Source: Agelaius tricolor (lineage: Eukaryota > Chordata > Aves > Passeriformes > Icteridae). Taken from it: DNA of 64,000 nucleotides. The notes under the pieces were generated by a model. It was not told where the DNA came from. It saw only the letters and a list, made by a program, of their open reading frames with translations, and made no database searches. This document shows, one piece after another, positions 1 through 13,161 of this stretch. How positions within the stretch are numbered: position 1 is the stretch's first letter; each line of letters starts with the position of its first letter. The stretch spans positions 3,906,001 to 3,970,000 of the forward strand of contig JALJCS010000037.1 in NCBI GenBank assembly GCA_023055355.1, written 5' to 3'. Both the position numbers and the translations under genes were made by a program.

Positions 1-100
1 GGATGTGGCACTTGGGGACAGGGGTCAGTGCTGGGGGAATGGCTGGACTTGATGATCTTAAAGGTCTTTTCCAACCTTAAACATTTTGTAATTCTATGAA
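1..100 (+). mobile_element. CR1 LINE 3' end
   Basis: It ends GATGATCTTAAAGGTCTTTTCCAACC followed by an ATTCTATG-type terminus, the hallmark of CR1 3' ends. Cut by the window start. Same subfamily as the copy at 31765. Confidence 0.8.
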
Positions 101-2885
101 TTTGTATTTACCGTGTCCATTTTGGAGATGTGCAAAATGTGGTGCCTTGGGCAACCACTCCCCAGCCCTGCTCTGAGCACAAAACAAACTGAAGGTGCCT
201 GAGCTTCCAAGGCCACAGGAGTGGACAGCACACCCTGAAATCCACCATGTGCAGCACACAGGGAACCCTGGCACTTCAGGGACCCCAAAACAGGCTGGTG
301 ACTGAGCCTGCAGCTCTCAGAGCACTACAAAACCATTAACTGAGGGGTGGTGGTGGTTCTAGATCCTTCTTGGAGTCATTGTGGAGCTGTTCCTTGTACT
401 GGAGTGAGTGGAAATTGGATGTTGTTTATGTGAGGAGCTACATGGAGTGGCATCAGGAAGGGTGACATAAGGAAAAGCCTCTTCTTTACACAAACAGCTG
501 CATTTTTTGGTGTGTTCTGTGCCTGATCCTGGCATTGAATGGTTCAGTCACTGGCTCAGAAAAGGAACAAGTCTGCTACAAGTTGCAACTGGCCTATCTC
601 CAGTTGGCACCTTGGAGCCCTTGCAGCAGCAGCAATATACCCAAACATTGCTTTGAAATCTAATTCCAGTTATATCTTTCCAATAACATTATTTCCCAGC
701 CTTCCTGACCATAAAACTTCCCAGCATCATAAATCAGCCAGAATTATTGCAGTGATTTTCTGCCAGCTCCAAAGGAGCACAGCACCCAGAGCCCTGCATT
801 TCTGCAGTTCTACGTGAGCCCTTACAAGGAACTTTCCAATCTTGACAACATTAATGAACTGTTAATCAACTAAGAACCATTTCTAAGCTAAACAGAGGGA
901 ATAACCCCACATTACTGGGTTCTCATCCTAACATCCAACTATCAGCAGGATCTTTCCCAGCAGCTGCCCTGGAGGAAGCTTTTTCCTTCCACAGCCCACA
1001 CATATTGATCCAGAGACCTGAATTTTTCTTGTCTTCCCCTCCATTAACAACAACCTCATTCCATCCTCCCACTTAGCTTTGCCCTCAGATTCCCACCAAC
1101 TCCTCAAGCCAGAGCTCAGGAGCCATTTCCCTTTGGCCTTGCCAGGCTGCAGAGATCACACCCTGTGCCAGGCAGGCACAAATGGCAGAAAAAGCATCTC
1201 CTACTCATCACAAGCCCAGTGAAATCCCCTTCCTGCAGGAAAATTCAAATACAATGTCCTTTTATAGCCCTGATCTTGTTTCTGCTTTATACACTAACTT
1301 TAGAACAAGCTTTAAACAAAGAGATTTGTGCCTGACACAGAAATAAATGAGCAAAATGTGTTCAGTCCTTCCAGGAGATCTGTCAGGGCTACCCAGCCCT
1401 GGGGTGTGAGGGGATACAGGAGGAAGGCACTGGAGGGGAGAAAAAGCAAAAAATAGTCAAAGTAAATTATAAAATGCACCAAGGTTTTTGTTTTCTGATC
1501 CCAGCTGGCTTGGAGAGGGGCACAGGAGCAGGGAAGTGACTGAATGACAAACTGCACCCACTTGGGGATGTCACAAAATCCTGTCCCCTGCTCTGAGCCA
1601 AGGAACAATTCAATTATCATCTTCAAAGGAAGATAATTTCTTTGGAAAACAAATATATCCTTCTTCCCCACCCCTCTGAGACTTATTTATTAAAGCCTTG
1701 CAAGAACCCATTCTGAGCACAACATCTGGAAGCTGCAGAAATAAGACCAAAGCATTCAGGGAATAGAACTGAGAATTTACTTTTTCTTAACAGGAAAGCT
1801 CACTGCCCAGGTAGGGCTGGACAGAGATTCCCCAAAATCACATCAATGCAAGAACCATACTCCTGAAAGCACAGGGAGAGCCTGGAGAGCTTTACAGCTG
1901 CTCCATGGGAAGTGAACACAGCCCATGCTTTTACATCTGATAAAAAAAGGTGCAAAACCAGCAACAAGAGCTGACCCACAGCTCCACCACCTCCTTGTTT
2001 AATTTCACCTGTTTATCAAGGCACTGCTGTGAATAAATGAGTTTGGTGGGAAAGACTGGAGATCAGGACAGGAGAGTCCAACTAAACCACCTGCAATTAA
2101 TTTTAGGGGTTTTTTTAAGCAATACCTTTGAAGTTGATTACTCCCAAGCTCCTGCTGCTTGGAGAGTTTATAGCAGCTGTTATAACCTTCAACCTCCTGG
2201 CAGATGGGAGCAAATGAGCAATTACAGAGGTGCTGCAGATGGGAAAAGGAAAAATCAGATCATTAAGCATTCCGTGGGTGCCAGTCCATGTGATTTTGTG
2301 GGCACGTGAGGGCCCAACTGTTCCACAGCTCTCTGAGCAATTGGCATTCAGGTCTGGGAGTCTGGGAGCAGCCACAGGCTGTGCCTTTCCCCCAGCTCAC
2401 AGAGGCAGAGCTCTGAACCCTGCACAAACACAATTCAACCACGATGAACACACCCAGGATGGTCCCTCCCTGCAGAAATCCCAGCAGAGCCTCTCAGAGC
2501 AGTGAGGCTGCAGCTCTCCCCAGCCATCTGCAAACACAGAGCCCCAGGCCCCCACAGGAGCTCCAGCCTTGTCCCAGGAGCTTTGCTCTGCAACAGCAAA
2601 TAAACTCACTGATTTATTTTTAGGGGTTGTTTTCTGTTTGCTCAAACAACCTAACTAGGGCTGACCTGGATAAGACTCAAATTAGATACCCAAACATGTA
2701 TTATCATCATCTTTTCCAAGCAGGAGCCCACCTTCCTTACCTCACTCCTCTGGCCTTTCCAAAGGAGCAGCACAAGTAAAACACCAAGTCAAAGGTGCAG
2801 TTTTACCTTTAAGGATAAAGAGTTTTGCTGCTTCTCTGTTATTTTACCTCCTGAATTTCAGAATTTCTGCTGGTTAGAGTGACTT

Positions 2886-3478
2886 TGAGATATGTACAAG
2901 TCCCTTTTCTCAGCTCGGTGCTTGAAGAAGGAGTCAAAGCTCTTCAGTTCTCAGTTTTAAGGTTGTTTATTGTATCTTATCTATAAAATATTTTTTCTTG
3001 TCTAGCTGAGGTATGCTCAGCAAGACAGTTTAAGGCACTTTGCTTGCTTTTGGAGTGGTGTTATGTATTTATACTAAAAGCTACCTACACAATGTTTACA
3101 ATTACTTTTTAATACTTATCACTTATGTTAGACAGTGAGCTTCTACTCTAAACTAATCTAAAAGTGCCAACATCACAGCAGGAGATGGAGGCTAAGAAGG
3201 AGAAAGGCTGGACACACCCAGGTTCTTCTATTTTGTTTTTTGAACTTCTATTCTAAAAACTTTAAAATTTACTTTTTCACTTTGTGATAAATTCACTATC
3301 ATTCTACTTAAATTGTTGAGGCTTGTAATTTTTCATATAAAGGTTGGTAATTGGTTTTTTAAAGGGCTAAATCAAAGGCACAGGGATCTTGGTTTTTGTG
3401 TTAAGGTCTCTGAGCTCTTTGGGTAGGGTCTCCCTAGAGCTTTCTAGGGCAGCCAGAGGAATTTTTTGGGTTCTCACA
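2886..3478 (-). mobile_element. LTR of an endogenous retrovirus, antisense to the window
   Basis: Read on the minus strand the block begins TGTGAGAACCCAAAAAATTC at 3478 and ends near 2886-2893 in an AT-rich region. AATAAA is present on the minus strand near 2965-2970. The start and composition match a passerine LTR type. I could not find matching target duplications, so the left boundary is approximate and the element may be truncated. Confidence 0.65.
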
Positions 3479-4550
3479 CCTGAATATTGCCCTGGAAGCA
3501 AATCTAGGTTTTGAAAGATGCTGGGAATCCAGAAGCCTGACTCTGGAATTCAGCTTTCCCTCTGGTTTATCTGCACATGGCAATGGATGCTCCACTCATG
3601 CACAGACCCCCAGCACAGAACACTTCTCTGAGTACCTACAGGAGCAATCACAAGCTCTGAAACCCCCCATGCATCAGTCTGAGCTTCAAAAAGGGGATAT
3701 CACACAGAGAAATTCCACCCCACTGTGCACTGAGGTACAGACATTTATCTCCACACACAAAAGCCATGACACAGGTCACCAAACAGCCTCCCCTCCCAAA
3801 AATGCTCCCAGCCAGTCCAGGCTGGCCATGATGGGGAAAGGCCACAAGGATTAACCTCAGAGCTGCCAACTTTCTGCCTTCCCAAAGTCAAAAGACAGAC
3901 TGGCCTGGTGTACAAAGGGATTACTTTGAAGAACAGAACTGGAGGAAAGATATTTCAAGTATTCAGATGTTGCATTGTTTGTTTTTTCCATGACACAAAG
4001 CAGATTGAGCCCCTTTTGTATCATTTTGATACTTCACTGCTGCAGAAATCCTGCTTCCTCAGCTGTTACTGGGCACTGACAGACTGCAGATGCTGCACAG
4101 CAAGCCTGATTCTTCCATTTAAACCCAGAGAAGCAGCATTTTTCAAGTTCCTTTCATATCTCAGCTTAATTTGCTGGCACTTCAGAGCATGATCAGGATG
4201 AGGGATGGGATCCTTTTAGCAGCACATATTCTTCAGGACCTGTCTTGCTAGAGGAGAGGAAAGCACAGCCCTGATATGCCAGCTCAGTACCTCCAGCAAG
4301 CACTTGGAAATGGAGCAGGAATTTCAGGGATGCTGCCTGACTGCATCAGGGGGAGAGAAAGAAAAGAGAGAAAAAAAAAAATCCTTGTTCTTGTCTCGTG
4401 GAAGTGGCAATCAGGAAATGGTGAGAACCCAGTGCAGAAGGGCCCAGTCTGTGCCAGACAGGCTCCATCCAGGGCTGCCAGACACCAAGCTGGAGACAGG
4501 GATCTTGGCCAGCCCCCAGCAGAGCCCAGCACCCAGATCCCTCCTGCCAG

Positions 4551-4630
4551 GCAAGGCAAAGATACCCCCAAACCTCTCCATAAACCCTTTGCAAGGCAAA
4601 GATACCCCCAAACCTCTACATAAACACTGA
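4551..4630. repeat. 40-bp tandem duplication
   Basis: GCAAGGCAAAGATACCCCCA starts at 4551 and again at 4591. The second copy is nearly perfect as far as TAAAC. Confidence 0.92.
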
Positions 4631-7600
4631 CCATGTCTTGGCACTGCACCCAGAGAGCCCAGGGGGTCACCTGGTCACCCTCTGCCTGCTGGAGTGAAGC
4701 CAGCCCCATCAGAGTAACTGCATGGCAGGATGGCTTCAAGCAAATTCCCCAGACACATCCAACCCAGCAGCAAAAATCCATTTCCATTCTGAGCTAACAA
4801 CATCCTGCTGAAACCCCAAACAACTCCTCCTGGTAATGGTTTGTATTTCTCTTCCCTCTAAGTGCTCCAGAGGCATTTGAGAGCTCCAGAGGGTGACCTG
4901 CCCACTGCCCACACTGTGGTTCATCAAAGCAGAGCACAGCTCTGAGGCTTTCAGCCATTTCCTCAACCCCTCAGCAGCTGAACCCCAGCCCCACAAAATC
5001 CTGCCTGTCCCTTCCTCTCCCCAGTGACTGAACCCTTCAGAGCTGCCAGTGGCTCCAGGAGCACCTTGGACAGGCTGGAGCTGCCCTTCCAAACCTCTCC
5101 TAGCCAAGGGTACAATGAACAACGGTTTTAGCAACAGTTTTGCTCCATAATTTACTTCAGAACAAGCATTTTCTCAGCCTGTTTTCTGAGGACTTCAGGA
5201 AAAAAACACATCCTGCATCCAATTTTTCTACATTTCAAGCTGCCAGCTCTGTGCCCTATGAATTTTAAGCACTGTGAGGCAGACACACCAAATGAAGGGG
5301 ATACCTGTGCCCCATTATAAACCACATTAAACATTGCAATGAATAACCTATTTGCAAACCTGGTGCAGCCCTAAAGCTCACTGCATGATCTGGAATGATT
5401 TCAAAGCCAAGTGTGTTTCTGTTGACACACAGGGACACACCAGGATGGCAAAAAATTGCCATTTTTCACAATAGGTGAAAATCTCACTATTTGAGAGAGG
5501 ACTTGAAAGCAAAGACTGAGAAAGGAACTAAAGGGCAGATGTAAAGAAGACAAGAAGGAATGAGTATGGAGTAAAAACAGTGCAAAGAAACTGAGAAATC
5601 TCAAGGATTGGATGTGTTAGAAAGGGAAAAGAGACTTGCAGACTGGCAGACACAGCCAGGTGGAAAAAAAAAAAAGGGAAAATATGTTGTGTATTATCTA
5701 GATAGAAATGGAAGAGTAAAGAAGTTCTCAAGATATTACTTTTATGCTCCAACACAAGGAACTGGTCATGACAGCACTTGGGCTCCAGAGACCCCTTACC
5801 CCTCCTACCCTGGGGTGCCCCTCACCAGACTCAGTCCATGTTAAGTCCTGAACCCAGCAAAGGAGCTGAAAAACATTTACTGTGTCCCAACTTATGTGAG
5901 GAACATCAAGAGCCCAGGAAACTCCCATGGGATTTTCTTTCATCCCTTTGTAATCTCTACATTGAGTGTCTTTAGGATCTCACAGGGGAAAGCACTGCTC
6001 TGTGTTTCTGGCAGTGTTTTCCCAGTGTTCTCCTCTGGAGCTGCCTCCTTCAGGCAGCAAATTCCTCCCCTCTCCTCCCACACACCCTAAGTTCACATTG
6101 TCTGGGTGCCTGGGGTCAGGTTTCATAGTTTAAGTAACTCTCCCCATGTTTCCAGTTCCCTCCCTGTATTTGAGGTTCAGTGATCAATCCTAGGAGCCCA
6201 CCAGCTCCATCCCAAGTTCTGCAGCTCTGCAGTGGCAGCTTTAAACAACATCCATGCACACACTTCTCCTCCTGATAGGGGTAAAAAGCCTCCTATCATT
6301 AGTTACCTGTCTTAGCTGAGGAATAAGAATTAACCTTCCTTAACTGCTGGAACTGATTCCAAAGCACCTGCACCATAAAACCTCAGTGTCCCCAGAGGTT
6401 CTGTTATTGCCCAAGCCTGAACCCCAGGGTTTCATAACCACGATGCAGGAAAAGGAGCTGCAGCCTGGGAAGGGAGCTGTCAGCACCATGGGAGCAAATT
6501 GTCCATGTCAAGGACAGCACTTTGTCATTGGAGCAGCATTTCCACCTCAAATTTCAGCTTTTTATTCCTCAGATGTTGCATCACACGCTGGAGGTTGGGC
6601 TATGAGGTGTCAGTTCTACCCCTGCACCACCAGCCAGCCCCCTCCACCCCTTGGAGCCAAACCCTGGTCCTGACCCAGGGGCCATCACCTTTATTAAAAC
6701 CCTCACTAAGCTCTGATATTTTCTGTGCTGTCTTTCCTTGTTTTCTCTCCCTGTGCTCCTCTCTGCCTTTGTGGACCATGGAGCAGAAGATGACATTGCA
6801 CAAGGGATCTCAGCTCTTCTCCACAGCAGCAGTGCTGAGAACAGACCTTCCCATGCTGCCACTTGGCCTTGGGAGAATTAAACACAGCCCCAAAAGACAG
6901 AGGTGCTATTTCCACCCTCCTTTCCTTGCAACACCTTCCTCAGTCATTACCACTGTTACATTACCACATTACGCTGATGAGAATTTAAATGTTCATTAAT
7001 TCTGTCAGCTTGTCAATTTTTCCTTAACGAATTCAAGCAAGGGGAAGAACAGTGGCTTCATGACTCCTCTCAGGAAAAAAAAGTTGATGAGAATTTCACA
7101 GGAGACAAGAAAGAAATTTCTTTTACCTGCAGTGACCCTCTTGCCAAACACCAGACCTGCACTATGCAGTGCAGAAGTGAAAGTTTCTCAGAGCTAAGAT
7201 GGCAAAATCCAATTCAGGAGGAGGCATTGAGCATCTAAGTAACAGGGTAAGCAGCAAACCCTGTCTGTTACCAATTAGTATGAGAAAAGGACAGAATTAA
7301 TAAGCAGCTGCCTTCAACCAAGATGGGATGAAAAGGGTTTTGCTTTAAGGCTCCTCTCCATGTTAGAGTAACAAACCAAACAGAAAAACAAATCAACCCC
7401 CAAAACCTACTGGTGTTTTCATTAATCATTTCTGACTCCACACATGAGCATACTGCAGATTCAGCTTCTGTACCCTGCCAGCTTGGCCAGCTCTTCACTG
7501 CTGGGTGTGTAATTAAAATGCTGTGTCACCAGCCATGGAGCAGCAGCACCAGATCCCTGCGCCTGCTGAAGGCAGCCAGAGCTCCCCAGACAACCTGGGA

Positions 7601-8879
7601 GGAATATCAGATCTCACAGCACAGCACTAACTTGCCTCTAAGTGTTTTACATGGGTAGATCAGGCCATCAATCCCAAACCTGATTCCTCTTTTAGCAGGC
7701 TGGAGCGGGGGAAGCACCACAGGGCTCGTTCCCAGGCAAGAGCTCCTCACCTCCCAGCCACACTTGCAGGCTAAAAGCACCAACAGTCAGAAAAGGAACA
7801 TGATCTTCTCAAGTTCTCAAAATCTGTTGCAAGCTTTTCCTTCTGGTGTGTTGGGAGCTTTGCATCATTTCTTTTCTGCCCTCATTGCTCAGAACACAAA
7901 GGGGCAAAACCCTCCCAAGTAATGCTGCCACACTGGGCTCAGCCTCCAAACAGAAGCTCCTGGAGATGCATGTGAGCTTCCACCACGGCCCCAGGTGGCT
8001 GTGGGCACATCCCACCTGCTCCTTGCTTGCCCCCCTGTACAGGACAGGGTGACCTGTGCATCCCTTCCAGGCACTGCATGCAGCTCTGCCATCCTGCCTG
8101 TGCCAGGGCTTTGGCCCAGTGCAGACACAGACAAACAAATTCCTTGTGCCTTGCTGAAGAACAGAGCAGTGTCTGGTGGCAGAGACAGGAGGCAGGATTT
8201 TACTAAAAGTTGCCTGAGTGAGCTGGAGCTGCAGCCAAACATCACAGCCACAGCAAATCCTCCATGGTTTATTCTCCCTGCAATCCCAGAGTCAAACCCA
8301 GAGTGCAGAGAGCAAATGTGACCTCCTGAGAGCAGAACAATTGAGATCTGTCTCTCAGGGACTCTCCCAGCCTCTTCATCCCTGGGTAAAGCCATTGAAT
8401 AGGAAGATAAAGCCAGGCTCTAAGGAGCTCAGCAGTAGCCCATGAGTGACCAGCTGCCTGTTTTTCCTTCTCTCAGAGCTTGGAGTGTGAGCACCCTGCA
8501 CGTGGCACAGGCTGCAGCAGCAGAGACAGACACAGGAGACAACAGGAATGTTCATCAGACACAGACATCCCATAACAAAAAGGGCAGAATTTGCTTCTCC
8601 TACACTGCTGCTTTTATCCTCCCTTTCCAGAGAGCCAGAGATGGAAACAAAGGAAAGGCAGAAAGGACAAGTTGCTGAAACAAGCCACCTGCCCAAAATG
8701 AAATGGTCTGAGCCACATCTGTAGAGTCAGCAAGAAAAAACTGTGTGCACAAAAACCCAGCTACTTGACACATCAAGTGCTGAGGTGAGATAATAAGTTT
8801 GAGGAGAAAACTAAACAATAAAAAGAGAAATGAAAAGATGCCCTGATGAAATATCTGAAAATATCCTCTGATAGCAGCT

Positions 8880-8975
8880 CCTCAGGAGAGCTTGAAATGC
8901 TCAGGGTGGGATGTGCAGGGACAGGAGTAAAGATCCTTGTGGGTCCCTTCCAGCCCAGGATACTCCATGATTCTG
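8880..8975 (+). mobile_element. CR1 LINE 3' fragment, degenerate
   Basis: Recognised only from GGTCCCTTCCAGCCCAGGATA and the ATGATTCTG terminus. An old, diverged copy. Confidence 0.55.
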
Positions 8976-11541
8976 AACAGCTCAACACATTCTTCTCCCA
9001 AAGCCTTAAGGATTCCCAGATAGCTCTGTAATAATTATTTACTCCCAAGAAATTTTAGTTTTCAAACATCTTTGCTGAGACAACCATAGCAAACCAAAGA
9101 AGGGGTGGGCTGTACGTGGGAGGGCTAAAGGTCAGGACAATTATTTATGGAAGGTTTATGCCTTTGTTGCAGGGCTTGATGTGTCATTATTCTTGCAACT
9201 CCACTTCAGAGGTATTATTTTCCTAAACCCAAATCCCCTTTCCTTCCCTCAAACTCCACAAGGTTTCTACCTAAAATTAAGTTAGCATTTAACAAAAGCA
9301 AAACACTGTAATTTTAGAACCATATCACTTCAAGTTGTTTTATTTTTATGCTCGTAGGAGAAAGAAAACCTTTAGTTCCTATGAGCCTTTTGTCATGACA
9401 AACCACAATGATAATTACTGGGAAGCTGCTCTTGCTAAAACCTCCCAATCCGGCTGTCACTGGGAAGCCAGACAAACATTCCCAAAATAACAACTAAATA
9501 ATTGATATTACTGGAGTCACAGAACACAATACCTTGAACAAATACCCACCAGCCAGCCCCTGTCACTGGCACCTCTTCCTGCCTGTGTGACCTGCATGGT
9601 TCCTGCTCTGAGAGCGAGGTGGGAGGATATTCATGTAATTATTATCCAAAGGCCATCAACAGTCTGTGCAGAGACCCACAAAGACATCCTTAGTCTGACT
9701 GTGCTTTAACCACAGGGTGATTTTAAGTACCTAATCTAATCTCTTGAAATTCCCTTGTTGGTAGAAATGGGCAATCTAAGAATTTATTTTGCCCTTCCAA
9801 AGGCAGAGGTTCAGAGTAATTCTGAATCTTTACATGGTTAAGAGCAATTTTGTCTTTTCTCCAGTCTTAATTATATTCTCATTTCAAAAAATCTCTATCT
9901 AACCACAATTTAGATGATTATTTAATGACTAGAACAGCATTCTGTACCCTTCCAGGGAAAACACAGTGCTCACACCATCCCTGTGCCAGCCTGGAACCCC
10001 TGAACAAGCATCTCAGTCTGTGGCACAGCAAGTATTTCAGAGAAGGAAGAAACATCCCATTGATCCACTCTGCCCTTAATCCTCTTCAAGTCCTCCCCAT
10101 TCAGGGATGCAGAAATGAGCAGAGTGATACTAATGGCCCATGGCTCCTTGCTGAATGGGTGATGAGCATCCAGAGACCCCAAAGCCAACACAGCAGCAGA
10201 GCAGCTTTGCAGAGAGGGACAGCACAGGACCAACACAGTGACCCTGCTCCTCCTTACCTCGGATCCTGCACACCCACAGGTGGGAGCTTGCAAATTAAGT
10301 AGTAGAATAAAAAAACAAAAAAACAAACAAAAAAAATAGTTTGGCAAAAATTACAGCAATGTTAGAGAAGGAAGGAAGGGAAGGAGCAAAATGTGCTGCC
10401 AGCAGTACAGGAGTGCATATATTTAGCATGACACAGGCTCTGGTAGAGGCAGAGATATCAGCTGGGAACAAATAACAAACCACAAATGCTCTCTATCAGT
10501 GGATGAGAAGCCTCCTGAGATACTCAGATAAAACAGAAGCTCCCCTCTGCTGCTCTGCTTTGTGTCTCCACAGGACAGAGCTTGTCTCAGAAATGAAATC
10601 CAGAAACCAGCCCAGGTGAGGGGCTGTGAAAGGGAGCAGGATCAAGGCACCTGTGAGACACTCGAGGAACCAGCTCTGGCTGCCTGAGCACCAGTGACTG
10701 CTCAGGAGGAGCTGGCACAAAGGAGCTCCAGCCTTTCCTGCAGCCAAGGCTCCCCTGAAGCACGCGCTGGCCCAGCGACAAAAATGTGATATTTCTGTGC
10801 ACTTCAACAGACAGACTGCGTGCAAATTAGGGGGTTATTTTTTTTGAGAGCTGTATTTCAAAGCACTCCTTTAAAGCAGGGCTTCAAGAACACTGATGGA
10901 GACAACGAAGGCGGCGCTCGCTTGAGACAAAGGGAGACTCGATTCTGTCTCAACAGAAAACTCTCCAAGTAGAAAAGGATTCCAAAGAAAAATGCCAGCA
11001 GCAATTTATTTCTAAAGCTCACTGGGGTTTCAGATGGAATTCTAACAGAGTGCTCAGCACACACCCTGTCCTTGTGTCTGCAAAAACACACCCTTCCTGT
11101 AAGGTAAGGCTGTCAAAGTGTATGGGTACCTGGGGGCTTGGAGGATTATAAAGATGAGAACATTGTCCATTAGAGGACATAATTCCTCTTACTGCTCAAA
11201 CTTTGAAGAGCTTTGAAATACTGTGAGCCATTTCCTAATGTAAGAATCCATAAGGGAAAAAAAATCCAAAGTGTAGGCCAGCAGAAAGAAACGTCATCTT
11301 TCGTGCCCTGGTCACCTCCTGGTATTAAACCATTATGAGAAGTCTCAAGAGGTCACAAACACTCATCTTCCTTCTGCAGAAATTCTGCACAAATCCCCAC
11401 AGCAGGTTAAGTTTGTGTCATTCCTCAGTGTCTCCTCCCCCAAATGCTGCCTGCAGAGCAGTGCTGGTGTCCCAGGATCTCTGTTATCCTGAGGGATCTG
11501 TCCCAGCCCAGGGACAGCTTTCGGATCTGGTGGATGCACCA

Positions 11542-11650
11542 GCACAGAATCCTAGAGTGGTTTGGATTGGGAGGGACCTTAGAGCCCATCCTGTCCCACC
11601 CCATGCCATGGGCAGGGGCTCCTTGCCCAGGCCAGGCTGCCCAGAGCCCC
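11542..11650 (-). mobile_element. CR1 LINE 3' fragment next to a minisatellite
   Basis: An antisense 3' end (CACAGAATCCTAGAGTGG, then GGGAGGGACCTTAGAGCC). It passes without a sharp border into the 30-bp minisatellite at 11640, whose unit (CCAGGCTGCCCAGAGCCCC) looks like an amplified piece of this CR1 copy. Confidence 0.75.
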
Positions 11651-12010
11651 CTGCAGCCCATCCAGCATGCCCAGAGCCCATGGAGCCCTGCCAGGATGCC
11701 CAGAACACCCTGCAGCCCTGCCAGGGTGCCCAGAGCCCCCTGCAGCCCTTGCCAGGCTGCCCAGAGCCCCCTGCAGCCCACCAATGATGCCCAGAGCCCC
11801 CTGCAGCCCTGCCAGGCTGCCCAGAGCCCCCTGCAGCCCTGCCAGGCTGCCCAGAGCCCCCTGCAGCCCTGCCAGGATGCCCAGAGCCCTGTGCAGCTTT
11901 GCCAGGATGCCCAGAGCCCCCTGCAGCCCTGCCAGGATGCCCAGAGCCCCCTGCAGCCCTGCCAGGCTGCCCAGAGCCCCTGCAGCCCATCCAGGATGCC
12001 CAGAGCCCCA
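11640..12010. repeat. 30-bp minisatellite beside the exon I donor
   Basis: About 12 copies of a 30-bp unit containing GCCCAGAGCCCCCTGCAGCC, with CTGCCAGGCT or CTGCCAGGAT as the variable part. The period is a multiple of three, so several frames stay open on both strands (up to 269 codons); these are not genes. It starts about 15 bp past the GTAGGG donor of exon I. Confidence 0.95.
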
Positions 12011-12024
12011 GGACAATGCCCTAC

Positions 12025-12143
12025 CTGGCCCCTCCGCCGCCCAGCACCAGCGCGATGGCGTTGCCCGTCAGGACCCGGGCCAGGCGGGAGAAATCGGAGT
12101 GACGGTCTGGAACCTTCTGGAACACACGTTCATACATCTCCAC
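12025..12143 (-). CDS. PNPLA7: PNPLA7 exon I: start of patatin domain, GGGGAR motif
   Basis: A 119-bp exon of 39 codons plus AG, which would complete an Arg in the next exon. The peptide is [20 protein letters not shown] then [19 protein letters not shown]. The run of four glycines followed by Ala-Arg is the glycine-rich oxyanion-hole motif of patatin-like hydrolases. The nucleophile-elbow GxSxG and the catalytic Asp are expected in later exons. The acceptor is CTCTCCTCTGCAG and the donor GTAGGG. The exon is the most CpG-rich unique sequence in the left part of the window. A 30-bp minisatellite starts about 15 bp past the donor and a CR1 fragment ends about 60 bp before the acceptor. Confidence 0.95.
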
Positions 12144-12202
12144 CTGCAGAGGAGAGCCAGGCACGGTCACTGCATGGGCAGGGCAGCCAGCAGCAGCCTG
12201 CT

Positions 12203-12645
12203 AAAAGATGCTGCAAAGATGAGGAGATTGAGATTGGAGCTTCTCTCTTGTGAGGGAATGCTGGGGGAGCTGGTGCTGCTCAGCATGGAGAAGACAATGC
12301 TGAGAGGGGACATCATCCCTGTGTGTCCCTGTGTGCAGGGAGGGCTCAGGACAGGGACCAGGCCCTGCTCCATGGGGCCCAGCAATGGCACCAGAGGAAC
12401 TGGCAGGAGGTGATGCCCAGGAGTTCCACCTGGACAGCAATAAGAATTTCTTTCCTGCGCAGTCACCGAGCACTGGACAGAGACCAGAGAGGCTCTGAGA
12501 TCTCCCTCACTAGAGATTCTCCAAGCCTGTCTGGGCACAATCCCAGGGTCTGCTCCAGGGACCCTTTTGAGCAGGGAGGTGTGACTGGAGGAGCTCCAGT
12601 GGTCCTTTCCAGCCTGAAGCTGTCAGTGATTCTGTTACAGCTCTT
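12203..12645 (+). mobile_element. CR1 LINE 3' fragment
   Basis: About 440 bp containing a motif of the CAGCATGGAGAAGA..CTGAGAGGGGAC type and ending GGTCCTTTCCAGCCTGAAG with a GATTCTG terminus. A different, older subfamily from the copies ending in GATGGGCTTTAAGGTCC. It lies about 60 bp from exon I. Confidence 0.75.
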
Positions 12646-12756
12646 CTTCAAAACAACAGAGGCTTGTGAACCACCCAAACAGTTCTAGTGGCCAGTGGCC
12701 TCTCTGAGTCTTCTATAGCTGCTGGGGGTGCTACAGAATTTCCTTTAGAGCTTCTT

Positions 12757-13161
12757 TGTCACAGACATGTTTTATAAAAAATCCTTTCCTTAGGATTTTT
12801 TCTCCTGAGAAGCTGAGAGGCCTCAGGAACAAAATGTAACTAATGGTTATCTGCTGCTGTGGAATGCAACAGGTGCATCTGGGATTGGGCTCATGTGGTT
12901 GTTTCTCATTAATGGCCAATCACAGTCTGGCTGTTTCAGACTTGCTGGTTAGTCACAGGATTTTGTTACCATTCCATTCTTCTTCTTCTTAGCTAGACTT
13001 CTGATGAAATCCTTTCTTCTATTCTTTTAGTATAGTTTTAATATATCATTTACTTTTAATATAATATATATATATCATAAAATAATAAATCAGCCTTCTG
13101 AAACATGGAGTCACATTCTCGTCTCTTCCCTGGTCTTGGGACCCCTGTGAACACCATCACA
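12757..13161 (+). mobile_element. Solo LTR of an endogenous retrovirus, 6-bp TSD
   Basis: 405 bp starting TGTCACAGAC and ending CACCATCACA, so it has TG...CA ends. It is flanked on both sides by CTTCTT (12751-12756 and 13162-13167), a perfect 6-bp target-site duplication. An AATAAA sits at about 13084 in an AT-rich tract. No primer-binding site or internal region follows, so this is a solo LTR left by recombination. A 6-bp duplication is typical of class II (ERVK-like) elements. The sequence resembles a high-copy LTR I associate with passerine genomes; the family name would need a repeat-library match. Confidence 0.88.

Larger units (their letters stand above)
1..12024 (-). other. PNPLA7 intron following exon I (partial, at least 12 kb)
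   Basis: The next exon should begin by completing Arg and then continue the patatin domain towards a GxSxG elbow. I searched the minus strand by eye for that signature and saw none, so the intron appears to run off the left edge. It holds CR1 fragments at 1, 8880 and 11542, a minus-strand LTR at 2886-3478, a 40-bp duplication at 4551 and a 30-bp minisatellite against the donor. The remainder is unique sequence with chance open frames. Confidence 0.65.

Noticed and set aside
5608..5844. 78-codon lysine-rich frame (ends of the peptide look protein-like)
   Set aside because: Short, driven partly by a poly-A tract, without splice-site or family support.
11444..12413. Overlapping open frames of 269 and 248 codons on the plus strand, rich in Pro/Ala/Cys
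   Set aside because: They arise from the 30-bp minisatellite, whose period is a multiple of three, plus CR1; they run antisense across PNPLA7 exon I.
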